In this document: positions 17,527 through 26,860 of the stretch, piece after piece
Position numbering within the stretch: the stretch's first letter is position 1
Layout of the letters: every line of letters starts with the position of its first letter
Source: UBA11524 sp963590165
GTDB lineage: Bacteria; Bacillota; Clostridia; Christensenellales; Aristaeellaceae
NCBI GenBank assembly: GCA_963590165.1
Contig: CAVANO010000031.1
Location: 1-64,000 of the forward strand
DNA length: 64,000 nucleotides
Reading direction: 5' to 3'
Made by a program: the position numbers and the translations under genes
Notes under the pieces: model-generated
What the model was told of the DNA's origin: nothing
The model's input: the letters and a program-made list of their open reading frames with translations, nothing else
The model's database searches: none

Positions 17527-18882
17527 ATGCGCAATGACTCCACCCTGATGACGGAGGGCTCCATCAGCCAAAAAATCATCCGTTTTGCTCTGCCTGTTTT
17601 CTGGGGTAATCTCTTTCAGCAACTCTACAACGTGGTCGACTCTTTGGTGGTCGGCAATTTCATTGGTAGCGAAGCACTGGCGGCGGTCGGCTCGTCAGGC
17701 AGCCTGACATTTTTGCTGGTTGGTCTTGTCAACGGCATCTTCCTTGGCGCAGGCGTAGTCGTTTCACGCTTCGTAGGCGCGAGAGATAATGAGAACGTCA
17801 GCAAAGCTGTACACACCACCGTCGCTTTCGGCGTGATTTGCGGTCTGCTGCTGACGCTGATCGGCGTGACGCTGACACCGACAATTCTTCGTCTGATGGA
17901 CACGCCCGATGACGTGCTGCCTACATCAATTACCTACCTGCGGATTTACTTCATCGGCGTCCTCGCGAGCGTAATGTACAACGTATCGAACGGCATCTTC
18001 AACGCCGTCGGTGACAGCAAGCATCCGCTGTATTTTCTGATTCTCTCATCTGCAATCAACGTCGTACTTGATCTGCTCTTTGTCGCTGTTTTCAATATGG
18101 GCATTGCCGGTGCGGCCTGGGCGACAGTGATTTCACAGGCGGTCAGCGCCGTACTGGGGCTTCGCCTGCTATGCAAGGTGGATGCGCCGTGGCGGCTGTA
18201 TCCACGCAAAATCCGCCTTCACGGTCGGACACTCAAGCAGATTCTGGAACTCGGCATCCCTTCCGGATTGCAGAATTCCATCATTTCGCTGGCCAACATG
18301 GTCGTGCAGAGCAACATCAATTCTTTCGGCTCGATTGCTATGGCCGGATGCAGCGCCTACTCGAAGATTGAGGGTTTCGCGTTCCTGCCGATTACAAGCT
18401 TCGCAATGGCGATGTCCACCTTCATCAGCCAGAACCTTGGCGCAAAACAACATGACCGTGCAAGAAAAGGTGCACGATTCGGCATTGTCTGCTGTGTCTC
18501 CCTGGCAGAGTTGATTGGCATTGCATTCTATCTGTTCGCTCCGGTTCTCATTGGCGCATTCAACAGCAATCCGGACGTCATCAGTGTCGGCGTCAATCAG
18601 GCGCGCACCATCACGCTGTTCTATTGTTTGCTGGCTTTCTCACACGGCATCGCAGGCATTCTGCGCGGCGCGGGCAAATCCATCGTCCCGATGCTGGTAA
18701 TGCTCGGTTGCTGGTGCATCATCCGCATCACCTACCTGACCATCATGGTACCTCTGTTCCACGAAATGCGAACCATTTTCTGGGTGTATCCATTCACTTG
18801 GAGCTGCTCATCCGTCTGCTTCCTGATTTACTACCTAAAGGCGGATTGGATTCACGCCTACGACCGGAAAATAGACAAATAA
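17527..18882 (+). CDS. MATE family multidrug/sodium antiporter
   Basis: 451 residues from the ATG at 17527 (GAGGT 10 nt upstream); a GTG at 17488 would add 13 residues. Twelve predicted membrane helices. The N-terminal half starts with TEGSISQKIIRFALPVFWGNLFQ-type sequence and the VDSLVVGNFIGSEALAAVG motif typical of NorM/DinF-like MATE proteins, and the second half repeats the fold (ISQNLGAKQHDRARKG). MATE pumps expel cationic drugs or toxic metabolites in exchange for Na+ or H+. The TetR regulator downstream may control it or the genes that follow. Confidence 0.92.
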   Translation: MRNDSTLMTEGSISQKIIRFALPVFWGNLFQQLYNVVDSLVVGNFIGSEALAAVGSSGSLTFLLVGLVNGIFLGAGVVVSRFVGARDNENVSKAVHTTVAFGVICGLLLTLIGVTLTPTILRLMDTPDDVLPTSITYLRIYFIGVLASVMYNVSNGIFNAVGDSKHPLYFLILSSAINVVLDLLFVAVFNMGIAGAAWATVISQAVSAVLGLRLLCKVDAPWRLYPRKIRLHGRTLKQILELGIPSGLQNSIISLANMVVQSNINSFGSIAMAGCSAYSKIEGFAFLPITSFAMAMSTFISQNLGAKQHDRARKGARFGIVCCVSLAELIGIAFYLFAPVLIGAFNSNPDVISVGVNQARTITLFYCLLAFSHGIAGILRGAGKSIVPMLVMLGCWCIIRITYLTIMVPLFHEMRTIFWVYPFTWSCSSVCFLIYYLKADWIHAYDRKIDK

Positions 18883-18890
18883 TCGCTTCT

Positions 18891-18921
18891 GCAGATTCGG
18901 CACAGGTCGAATCTGCTTTTT
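18891..18921 (+). terminator. Terminator behind the MATE gene
   Basis: A perfect 9-bp stem GCAGATTCG (18891-18899) / CGAATCTGC (18908-18916), loop of 8, followed by TTTTT. Confidence 0.9.
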
Positions 18922-18997
18922 GTTTGCCTGAAATGTGCCAATATCTGCCTGAAATTCCGTGGACTTATGCTTTTGCATTAATATTTCCTTCCAATGC

Positions 18998-19026
18998 TTG
19001 ACAATGTTCGAAGAATATCGTATACT
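18998..19026 (+). promoter_or_regulatory. Consensus promoter of the TetR gene
   Basis: A perfect TTGACA (18998-19003), 17 nt and TATACT (19021-19026). Confidence 0.85.
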
Positions 19027-19040
19027 GGAATTAGTTCCAG
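19025..19040. promoter_or_regulatory. Operator-like palindrome at the TetR promoter
   Basis: CTGGAA-TTAG-TTCCAG is a perfect 6-bp inverted repeat overlapping the end of the -10 box and the start point. Its place suits autorepression by the TetR protein encoded downstream. Confidence 0.6.
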
Positions 19041-19064
19041 AAGCAATGGAAGGATGTCGTTATC

Positions 19065-19751
19065 ATGAAGCAGATTCACGACAAGGAAGCCGTCCGAAAG
19101 CGCATCTTGTCCGTCTGCGTGCGTCTTTTCCTCGAACAGGGCTACGATGAAACGACGCCGAAGCAGATTCTTGAGGAGGCGAAGGTCAGCGCAAGCAGTT
19201 TCTACAACATCTTCCCTGCTAAGAGCGCGGTGCTTTCAGTGCTGTGCGAGTTCATGTTTGAGAACCAGTTCGCCATTGCAAGCGCGATTGTCGGGAAGGA
19301 GGCAAGCGGTCCGCTTCTCTACGGCGCGGAGACGGCCATTCAGCTCGTGCTGGCAGAAATGAACGAGAAATTGCGTGAAATCTACGCGCTCGTCTACACT
19401 GAGCCTACCCTGCTGGATTTGGTGCAGCGAAAGACGGCATCGGAGCTGCCGCGGCTTTTCCGCGCATACCTGCCGGAACACGGCGAGCGGGAATTCCTCG
19501 AGCTGGAAATCGGCACGTCCGGCATCATGCGCAGCTACATGGTCAGTGCGTGCAGCGAATCATTTCCGCTCGAACGCAAGCTGACCTGTTTCCTGCAGAT
19601 GACCCTTCGGGCGTTCGCCGTGCCGGAGGATGAAATCAGCTGCGTAATCAAAACCGTCCTGACGCTTGATATCCGCATGATTGCATTTCAAGTGATGCAA
19701 AGGCTCTTCTCCGAGTTGGAGATGCGTTTTGATTTTAAGTTGGTCAATTAA
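19065..19751 (+). CDS. TetR/AcrR family transcriptional regulator
   Basis: 228 residues. The N-terminal helix-turn-helix (about 10-55) reads AVRKRILSVCVRLFLEQGYD, then TTPKQILEEAKVSASSFYNIFPAKSAV, the standard TetR pattern; the rest is an unclassified ligand domain. GGAAGGA precedes the ATG. It has its own strong promoter with a palindrome at the start site and ends 39 nt before the first Cys-His repeat protein, so it may also control that gene. The effector is unknown. Confidence 0.92.
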   Translation: MKQIHDKEAVRKRILSVCVRLFLEQGYDETTPKQILEEAKVSASSFYNIFPAKSAVLSVLCEFMFENQFAIASAIVGKEASGPLLYGAETAIQLVLAEMNEKLREIYALVYTEPTLLDLVQRKTASELPRLFRAYLPEHGEREFLELEIGTSGIMRSYMVSACSESFPLERKLTCFLQMTLRAFAVPEDEISCVIKTVLTLDIRMIAFQVMQRLFSELEMRFDFKLVN

Positions 19752-19790
19752 TAACGTTTGTTATTTCTTGAAAATGAAAGGAGTGCCACC

Positions 19791-22649
19791 ATGTTGAAGA
19801 AAACACTTTCCCTGCTGCTGACGCTCTGTCTGCTGCTCGCTGTCATCCCGATGGCGAACGCCGAGCATGTGCACACCTATGTGGAACGGGTCTATGAGGC
19901 TACGTGCAAAGAGCCTGAGTATCACATCATGGAATGCACCACATGCTTTTACAGTGATGAGTCAACTGGCTACTATGTCGGCGAAAAGCTGGCGCATAAC
20001 TATGTAGAAAAATACCGTGAAGATGCGACCTGCACCACGGCAGGTACAATTCTTTACATGTGCTTCGGTTGCGAAGATTCTTATGAAGAGTCAATCGGCG
20101 AACCGCTCGGGCACGACTATGAGGAAGTCGATCGCACCGATGCCACCTGCACAACGGACGGTAGCGTAACATACACATGCAAACGCGAAGGTTGCGGCTA
20201 CAGCGAAACGAAAACGCTTCCCGCTACAGGCCATGATCAGACGGGCGCGCTGGCTTTTGTCGAACCCACCTGCACCGAGCCTGAGACCAAGTATGTTGCC
20301 TGTTCCAAATGCGGCACGCTGCAACTTCTTGAAACCATCGGCGAACCGCTCGGGCATAACTATGTAGAAACCGCACGCACCAATGCCACCTGTACGGCAG
20401 AAGGCAGCGTGACCTATGTTTGTGACCGCACAGACTGCGGTGCCACATACACCGAGACGCTGGCCGCACTCGGGCACAGCTACGTTGAATCCGCACGCAC
20501 AGATGCCACCTGTACGGCAGAAGGCAGCGTGACGTATACGTGCACCCGCGAAGGCTGCGGCGCTTCGTACACCGAGCCGTTAGCAGCAATCGGGCACAGT
20601 TACGCCGAGTCTTCACGTACGCCTGCCTACTGCGCGATGAACGGCAGCATTGTCTACACATGCGCCAACTGCGGCGAATCCTACACGGAAACGCTAAGTG
20701 CATTCGGGCACAACTGGACAACGACCGATGGTTATACCTACAAGTGCACGCGTTGCGGCATGACCGAGGTTGATGAAGAAGCCAAAGCCGAAGCCGAAGC
20801 GATGGCAACGCCGATTCCCAACGCATACGGTAATATCAACGAAAATGATCAGATTACCGACCTGACGCTCACCAGCGCCATTAAGGAGGTCGGCGGCGGC
20901 TATTCCCTCAGGCGTGAGGAAGCCACGTTGAACAGCATTTCGCTGGCAGCTGAGCGTGACCCTGAAAATTCCTGGATGCGCCTGACCGCGTCCGAGCCTG
21001 CCAAGCAGTTGGGCATGCGTTCCAGCTTCATTGGCAATAACATGACCCTGACGCTGACCGAGAATGACGAAGAACTGATAATCACAGGTGTCAGCATCAA
21101 AGAAGATGTGCTGACCATCACCACTTCCTCCGGCGCAACCTTTGAGCTGAGCTCGCCTGGCGTTTCGCTGGGCTATACGGAGCTGGACACCATTACCGAG
21201 AAGAAACTTGACCGAATCGTCTTCAAGCGCATGGGCAACGTACTGATGATTGACTTTGCCTGTGCCGCGACGCTGAAGGCCGAAGTGGAAGCTGCGCTCG
21301 CCACGCCTACACCCGAGGTAACACCGTCGCCTACACCGTCACCGACACCCATATACAAGGTTGATATCACATTCTCGAAGAGAACCATCACTTCGCCGAC
21401 ACCTGCGCCGACGCCTACGCCGACGCCCAGACCCACCTACCAGGTTACGATCACATTCTCCAAGCGAACCATCAGAAGAGAAGAAACACCCACGCCTGTG
21501 CCGGTGATCATCGAGCCGGAAGAAGAGTGCCAGATTGTCATCATCGCCTATGATGATGAGGAGGAAGTGGAGACCTACGAGCGCTCCAACTGCACGCACC
21601 GCTGGGTATATGCCGAAGAAGGCACTTGCCAGTCTGCCAGAACCTGCGAACTTTGCGGCAAGCATGAGGATACCCCGTCGGAGCATTGCTGGTACTGCTG
21701 GAAAAAGGTTGTAGACGGCAAATCGTATGACATGGACACACAAATCACTGGTTCGACCGGTGAAATTCTCTATGACTATGTGGTGTCCACTTACATCCTG
21801 AAGTGCCGCTACTGCGATGCCACGATGGAGGAAAGCTCGCTCAACCAGGTCGTCGGTAAATGTACGCATCCCAGGCTGAAAGAGAGATACAATATGCTTA
21901 ATACTAACGGTCAGGGTGATGAATATTATACTTGGTGTACACAATCGATGAAGTGTCCGGATTGCCAGTCGCAAATCGCGGCTGTCGGCCACAACTGGAA
22001 AATCACCGGCGAGGACGGGGATTATTACACGGCCGTTTGCCAGCGCTGCAAAAAAACCGTCAAAGCCAACAAGAAATACTACAACAGCTCAAAAGACAAG
22101 CTGGACACGAGCGAAATGTCCTGCGTGGATGACCCCAACAACCATGCTTGGGTGACTGTTGACTCCAACGGCTGCAAAAAGACGCTTGTGTGCAGCAACT
22201 GCGGCACGCAGACAACAACGGACCACGACTGGAAGGTCACAAGGCAGAATGCGTGCAGCTTTACAGCCGTATGCCAGAAGTGCGGGAAAACGGAAAAGGC
22301 AACCATCCACCGCAAAATCGATGCAACATCGGTGAGCAAAGGAATAGTAACACATGCGAAGGAACCCGGAAATAAATATGAAAGAATCCAGACATATGCA
22401 TATTGTACTGTCTGCGGAAAGACATTAGCCAGCGAAACAATTGACCTCTTATGTAAATCAAATACTTCGATAGATGGCGGAAAGATTACGGGAAAGGACA
22501 ACGAGCAGCTCTCAGAGTATAAGCATAGTGATTTGGAGACGGAGAAAATGGAGAAGCTCATGAAGAAACTCGGTGTCGATCAGTTCCCCACCACCTTTAC
22601 CCTGCCCGTGTACTTCACGGATGGCTACATCAACTCGCAATCACAATAA
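19791..22649 (+). CDS. Secreted Cys-His repeat protein (paralogue 1)
   Basis: 952 residues from the ATG at 19791 (AAAGGAGTG upstream). Signal peptide 1-24 (ends MANA). Residues about 25-335 carry seven and a half repeats of about 36-40 residues with the pattern ATCT-x2-G-x3-Y-x-C-x2-CG-x-YTE-x-L-x3-GH; the spaced Cys and His suggest metal-binding or disulfide-linked modules. A conserved domain of about 150 residues follows (from LTDLTLTSAIKEVGGGYSLR). Next come two Thr-Pro-rich linkers, each next to an ITFSKRTI motif, and a second Cys-rich half (CELCGKH, CPDCQ, CSNCGT, CQKCGKTEKA). No membrane anchor or sortase signal is visible. Function unknown. A paralogue lies at 24262-26634. Confidence 0.85.
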   Translation: MLKKTLSLLLTLCLLLAVIPMANAEHVHTYVERVYEATCKEPEYHIMECTTCFYSDESTGYYVGEKLAHNYVEKYREDATCTTAGTILYMCFGCEDSYEESIGEPLGHDYEEVDRTDATCTTDGSVTYTCKREGCGYSETKTLPATGHDQTGALAFVEPTCTEPETKYVACSKCGTLQLLETIGEPLGHNYVETARTNATCTAEGSVTYVCDRTDCGATYTETLAALGHSYVESARTDATCTAEGSVTYTCTREGCGASYTEPLAAIGHSYAESSRTPAYCAMNGSIVYTCANCGESYTETLSAFGHNWTTTDGYTYKCTRCGMTEVDEEAKAEAEAMATPIPNAYGNINENDQITDLTLTSAIKEVGGGYSLRREEATLNSISLAAERDPENSWMRLTASEPAKQLGMRSSFIGNNMTLTLTENDEELIITGVSIKEDVLTITTSSGATFELSSPGVSLGYTELDTITEKKLDRIVFKRMGNVLMIDFACAATLKAEVEAALATPTPEVTPSPTPSPTPIYKVDITFSKRTITSPTPAPTPTPTPRPTYQVTITFSKRTIRREETPTPVPVIIEPEEECQIVIIAYDDEEEVETYERSNCTHRWVYAEEGTCQSARTCELCGKHEDTPSEHCWYCWKKVVDGKSYDMDTQITGSTGEILYDYVVSTYILKCRYCDATMEESSLNQVVGKCTHPRLKERYNMLNTNGQGDEYYTWCTQSMKCPDCQSQIAAVGHNWKITGEDGDYYTAVCQRCKKTVKANKKYYNSSKDKLDTSEMSCVDDPNNHAWVTVDSNGCKKTLVCSNCGTQTTTDHDWKVTRQNACSFTAVCQKCGKTEKATIHRKIDATSVSKGIVTHAKEPGNKYERIQTYAYCTVCGKTLASETIDLLCKSNTSIDGGKITGKDNEQLSEYKHSDLETEKMEKLMKKLGVDQFPTTFTLPVYFTDGYINSQSQ
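20341..20580 (+). repeat. 120-bp tandem DNA repeat inside the Cys-His protein gene
   Basis: Two adjacent 120-bp units (20341-20460, 20461-20580) are nearly identical, for example over TGCCACCTGTACGGCAGAAG at 20384 and 20504. The paralogous gene shows the same 120-bp step (CTGCACGGC at 24651 and 24771). Recent unit duplication within the gene is likely. Confidence 0.75.
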
Positions 22650-22660
22650 CTCCGCCACAC

Positions 22661-22695
22661 GGGGCGGCACTCATCATCGGGTGCCGCCCTCTTTT
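22661..22695 (+). terminator. Terminator of the first Cys-His repeat gene
   Basis: GGGCGGCAC (22662-22670) pairs with GTGCCGCCC (22681-22689), followed by TCTTTT. Confidence 0.85.
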
Positions 22696-22713
22696 GCACA
22701 TGGCATTGTCTGC

Positions 22714-22742
22714 TTGAAAATCATGGCCGTTCGTGCTATGCT
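22714..22742 (+). promoter_or_regulatory. Promoter of the flavoprotein gene
   Basis: TTGAAA (22714-22719), 17 nt, TATGCT (22737-22742). Confidence 0.6.
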
Positions 22743-22812
22743 AAAGATGCCAAAGGCATTCGTATACATTCGTATATTGAAATCCGCATTTCAGGCAGAA
22801 AATGAGGTATGT

Positions 22813-24171
22813 ATGAATATTCTCGTCATTAACGGCAGTCCGAAGGGCAAGCATTCCATCACCTTGCAGACGGTCAATTATCTGGAAATTCTGCATCCGG
22901 AGCATCACTTTTCCGTGCTGCACGCAGGACAGACCATCAAGCTGCTGGAGAAGGATTTCTCCCCTGCTTTGACCGCCTTGCAAGCAGCAGATGTGCTGCT
23001 CTTTTCCTATCCCGTCTACACCTTCATCGCGCCGAGCCAGCTTCATCGGTTCATCGAACTGGTGAAGGAGAGCGGCATCAGCCTGTCCGGCAAGTACGCC
23101 TCGCAGATTACCACTTCCAAGCATTTTTACGACACCACCGCGCACCGCTATATTCAGGACAACTGCGCTGATTTGGGGTTGCGCTATATCAGCGGTCTGT
23201 CTGCTGACATGGAAGATTTGACGCACGAAAAGGGGCAGAAGGAAGCGGAAGCTTTCTTTGATTTTCTGATTTGGAATGTGGAGCACGGGTTTTGCGAGCG
23301 TCCCAGCGTCACCCGAACGGATTACACGCCCGTACCCGTCACTGTGCCTTTCTGCCCGAACGAAAGCAAGACCGGCAATGTGGTGATCGTCGCCGATGTG
23401 CGTGAAAGTGATGCACATCTGCAGCGCATGATCGACCGTTTCCGCGCGGTTAGTCCGCAGAAAACAACCGTCGTAAATATTCGGGAATACCCGTTCAAGG
23501 GCGGCTGCCTCGGCTGCTTCCATTGTGCCGTCTCCGGCAAATGCATCTACACAGACGGCTTCGATGCCTATCTGCGCGGTCAGATTCAGACAGCGGATGC
23601 CATCGTCTACGCCTTCGCCATTCAGGATCATTCGATGGGCTCTCGCTTCAAGATGTACGATGACCGCCAATTCTGCAACGGACATCGCACTGTAACCACC
23701 GGCATGAGCATCGGCTATCTCATCAGCGGCGCATTGAAGCAGGAGGAGAACCTGCGCACCATCATCGAGGCGCGCGCACAGGTCGGCTCCAATTTCCTTG
23801 CAGGCATTGCAACGGACGAGGAAAATCCGAATGCAGAAATCGACCAACTCAGTCAGCGTTTGACCTATGCAATGAAAAAGAAATATCTTCCGCCGCAGAA
23901 TTTCTACGGTGTCGGCGGCATGAAGATTTTCCGCGATTTGATCTGGCAGATGCAGGGGATGATGAAGGCCGACCACAAATTCTACAAAGAGCACGGTCTG
24001 TATGACTTTGCACAGAAACAGCGCGGCAGAATGCTCGCCATGTACCTTGTCGGCGCGATGCTGTCCAGTCAGAAACTCCAGAAGAAGATGGGCAGTGCCA
24101 TGACCGATGGCATGCTGATGCCGTACAACAAAGTGCTCGAAAAGGCGCGCAAGCAGATGGAAAATCAATAA
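22813..24171 (+). CDS. Double-domain NAD(P)H-dependent FMN reductase-like flavoprotein
   Basis: 452 residues from the ATG at 22813 (GAGGT upstream); upstream in-frame sequence includes the terminator and promoter, so it is not coding. The N-terminal flavodoxin-like domain (about 1-180) has the FMN loop ILVINGSPKGKHS and a LLFSYPVYTFIAPSQL segment. A second flavodoxin-like unit (about 200-370) has GGCLGCFHCAVSGKCIYTD, the Cys-rich loop of iron-sulfur-flavoprotein/NAD(P)H oxidoreductases. The C-terminus is helical. It should reduce FMN or quinone-like substrates in the cytoplasm; the partner is unknown. It lies between the two Cys-His repeat genes. Confidence 0.8.
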   Translation: MNILVINGSPKGKHSITLQTVNYLEILHPEHHFSVLHAGQTIKLLEKDFSPALTALQAADVLLFSYPVYTFIAPSQLHRFIELVKESGISLSGKYASQITTSKHFYDTTAHRYIQDNCADLGLRYISGLSADMEDLTHEKGQKEAEAFFDFLIWNVEHGFCERPSVTRTDYTPVPVTVPFCPNESKTGNVVIVADVRESDAHLQRMIDRFRAVSPQKTTVVNIREYPFKGGCLGCFHCAVSGKCIYTDGFDAYLRGQIQTADAIVYAFAIQDHSMGSRFKMYDDRQFCNGHRTVTTGMSIGYLISGALKQEENLRTIIEARAQVGSNFLAGIATDEENPNAEIDQLSQRLTYAMKKKYLPPQNFYGVGGMKIFRDLIWQMQGMMKADHKFYKEHGLYDFAQKQRGRMLAMYLVGAMLSSQKLQKKMGSAMTDGMLMPYNKVLEKARKQMENQ

Positions 24172-24261
24172 ATGCGGGCTTTTATTCCGTTGACTTGTAT
24201 GCCGTTTCATTTCACATCAATCATCGCAGACTGTCATTCCTGTTCAGGAAGGAGTGCTTCC

Positions 24262-26634
24262 ATGATGATAAGAACGTTTTCTCTGCTGCTGACGCTCTGT
24301 CTCTTGCTCGCATCGATTCCGATGGTGCAGGCCGGTGAATGCTCCAACGGCGGCGTTCACGAAATCACGGCAGACGGCACCTACACCGTTGCCTTCTCTG
24401 AACCGACCTGTACAGAAGCCGGCATGGCAGAATACACCTGCACGGCATGCGGTGATGTATTCTCCAAAGTGGAAACAAAGCCTGCTGCAGGGCACGATCA
24501 GTTAGGATCGCTGAGCGTGTTTGCGGCCACCTGTACCGAGCCAGAGACCGAATATATCACGTGCTCCAAGTGCGGCACGCTGCAAATCCATGACACATAC
24601 GGCGAACCGCTCGGCCATCACTATCTCGTAACTGCCCGAACGGCTGCCTCCTGCACGGCAGACGGCAGTATCACCTATACTTGCGACCGTGAAGGCTGCA
24701 GTGCCAGTTACACCGAAACACTAACATCAATTGGTCATGACTACCAGGAAACTGCCAGAACAAATGCCACCTGCACGGCGGACGGCAGCGTAACCTATAT
24801 GTGTACGCGTGAAGGCTGCGGCGCCAGCTATACCATTGCAATCTACGCGAAAGGGCACAACATAACAACGTCCGATGGCTACACCTATACCTGCACGCGG
24901 TGCGGTCTGACCGAGGTCGATGAGGATGAAAAGACCAAAGCAGAAGCCACGCCGGTTCCTGAAGCTTACGGCACGGTCAATGAAGCCGGCGACCTCACCG
25001 ACTTGACGCTCACCAGCGCGATTAAGCAGGCTGGCGGCGGCTATTCCCTCAGGCGCAAGGAAGCCACGCTGGGCAGCATCACGCTGGCATCGGAAAAGGA
25101 TCCCGAAAACGCATGGATGCGTCTGACCGCCTCCGAACCTGCCAAACAACTGGGCATGCAAGCGAGCTACATCAGCAATCAAATCACCCTGACGCTGACC
25201 GAAAACGATCAAGAGCTGACCATTACAGGAGCAAGCCTGGATGGGCACGTGCTGACCATCACCACCTCTTCCGGCGCAGTATTCGAGCTGAGCACGCTGA
25301 ATGTTTCGCTGGGCTATACAGATTTGACATCCATCGCCGAAAAGAACCTCGACCGCATCATCTTCAGCCGCTCCGGCAGTGTGCTGATGATCGACTTCGG
25401 TTCCGCCGAGACGATGAAAGCCGAGGAAGCCGCCACGCTCACACTGCCGGACGAAACTTCCCTGCCGACCGCCACGCCGGCACCGACATCCGCTTCGAAA
25501 ATCACTATCACGTTTTCCCGAAGAACCATCACAACTGCTACGCCCGCACCTGAACTGGTCATCATTGCCACGCCGGAACCTGTGGTGATGCAGGAAGAGG
25601 AAACCATCATCGAAATTCAGACCGATGCGCCTATTATCATCATCTATCCCTGTGAGAGCGAAGAGACCGTTGTGGAATATCAGCGCTCCAACTGTTCGCA
25701 CAAATGGGTCTATGAGGAGGGAAACGGGATAGAAAACCGATGCCAGTTCCCCAGAACCTGCGAGCTGTGCGGCATGCACGAGGAAATTCCGTCATCGCAC
25801 TGCTGGTATGTTAAAAACGGAAATAAATACGCAGATGATGGAAATGGTTATTTGCTGGCGTGCCTCTATTGCGGTGAAGAGATGGAAGAGTCATCCCTCA
25901 ATCAGGCACAAGGCTTTTGCATGCATCCGCACCTGTCTGAAAGCTATTTTTCAATGCCTTCTTTTGTAGGCCAACAATTAGAAACAAAGACGAGTTGGTG
26001 GTGCGACACCGCAATGACTTGCCCAGATTGCCAAAAAGCAGCACCACCTATTGGGCACAATTGGAAGATCACGGAGCAGGACGGAGACTATTACAAGGTT
26101 CAATGCACACGATGCGGAAAGACAGCCAGCGCCCACAAAAAATTTTATAATGATGCTACCGGAAAGCTGGATATATCTGCTGTTTCCTGTGCAGATGACC
26201 CCAGTGCGCATCAGTGGACGGTGCTTCAGTCCAACGACTGCAAGCGGACGCTACTATGCGCCAACTGCGGCAAGCAGGTGGAAATGGATCACGACTGGCA
26301 ATCCACAAAGGATGGTTGCCACTATACCGCCGTGTGTTCTGTCTGCGGCAAAACCGAAAAAGCAACGATTCACGCATGTATTATGGACGGTTATGATTTT
26401 ACAGGCAAACACATTTTCTACAAATGGTGGCAGATGAAAATTTACCTCAAATGTACAAGTTGCAATGAAATCATCAAAAGCAGCAAATTCTACGTCGATA
26501 AAAGTGATTACTTAGCGACAGAAACAAAAAAATACACCGATAAATTACGAGAATTGTGCGGTGGTCAGGAAACCCCGATTTACCCATCCAATGTCCCCTT
26601 CTATTTCTCTGAAGAGTACATTCAAGGTGAATAA
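24262..26634 (+). CDS. Secreted Cys-His repeat protein (paralogue 2)
   Basis: 790 residues from the first of two ATGs at 24262 (AGGAAGGAGTG upstream). Signal peptide about 1-24 (ends MVQA). Four and a half Cys-His repeats (about 30-250), then the same 150-residue domain as its paralogue (LTDLTLTSAIKQAGGGYSLR), one ITFSRRTI motif in a short Thr-Pro linker, and the same Cys-rich second half (CELCGMH, CPDCQ, CANCGK, CSVCGKTEKA). Compared with paralogue 1 it has about three fewer repeats and one linker less. Duplication of an ancestral gene around the flavoprotein gene is the simplest explanation. Function unknown; extracellular location is inferred from the signal peptide. Confidence 0.85.
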   Translation: MMIRTFSLLLTLCLLLASIPMVQAGECSNGGVHEITADGTYTVAFSEPTCTEAGMAEYTCTACGDVFSKVETKPAAGHDQLGSLSVFAATCTEPETEYITCSKCGTLQIHDTYGEPLGHHYLVTARTAASCTADGSITYTCDREGCSASYTETLTSIGHDYQETARTNATCTADGSVTYMCTREGCGASYTIAIYAKGHNITTSDGYTYTCTRCGLTEVDEDEKTKAEATPVPEAYGTVNEAGDLTDLTLTSAIKQAGGGYSLRRKEATLGSITLASEKDPENAWMRLTASEPAKQLGMQASYISNQITLTLTENDQELTITGASLDGHVLTITTSSGAVFELSTLNVSLGYTDLTSIAEKNLDRIIFSRSGSVLMIDFGSAETMKAEEAATLTLPDETSLPTATPAPTSASKITITFSRRTITTATPAPELVIIATPEPVVMQEEETIIEIQTDAPIIIIYPCESEETVVEYQRSNCSHKWVYEEGNGIENRCQFPRTCELCGMHEEIPSSHCWYVKNGNKYADDGNGYLLACLYCGEEMEESSLNQAQGFCMHPHLSESYFSMPSFVGQQLETKTSWWCDTAMTCPDCQKAAPPIGHNWKITEQDGDYYKVQCTRCGKTASAHKKFYNDATGKLDISAVSCADDPSAHQWTVLQSNDCKRTLLCANCGKQVEMDHDWQSTKDGCHYTAVCSVCGKTEKATIHACIMDGYDFTGKHIFYKWWQMKIYLKCTSCNEIIKSSKFYVDKSDYLATETKKYTDKLRELCGGQETPIYPSNVPFYFSEEYIQGE

Positions 26635-26641
26635 ACGTACA

Positions 26642-26671
26642 CGGGCGGCGTTCTATCGTGGGCGCCGCCCG
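26642..26671 (+). terminator. GC-rich hairpin behind the second Cys-His repeat gene
   Basis: A perfect 9-bp stem CGGGCGGCG (26642-26650) / CGCCGCCCG (26663-26671) stands 8 nt after the stop but is followed only by AATT, not a T run. It is a weak terminator or a 3'-end stabilising hairpin. Confidence 0.5.
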
Positions 26672-26810
26672 AATTCCATTGCAGAACAGTTTCCATCATG
26701 ATGATGTCCGCGATATTCAAGACAGATGGTGTCAAGAAATCCGCACTTTAGTTCCATCCCTGCAGACAGAGGCAGTTGCAGCTGAACGCAAGCCAAATGA
26801 AGCCAACCAT

Positions 26811-26848
26811 AAAAAAGAGGCAGCAGCCATACATGACTGCCGCCTCTT
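26811..26848 (-). terminator. Terminator of the third GH3 operon
   Basis: On the minus strand a 12-bp stem (26848-26837 with 26826-26815, one G-U pair) is followed by TTTTTT. It ends the operon containing the small membrane protein. Confidence 0.88.
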
Positions 26849-26860
26849 CTGTTTGATTGA

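Noticed and set aside
21300..21500. The Thr-Pro repeats in the Cys-His protein, mreC and related tails as CRISPR or mobile repeats
   Set aside because: They are in-frame coding low-complexity linkers with no spacer structure or flanking signals.
22741..24210. A 489-codon minus-strand frame opposite the flavoprotein gene
   Set aside because: The plus-strand frame has FMN-binding motifs, a promoter and a ribosome binding site; the minus frame has none.
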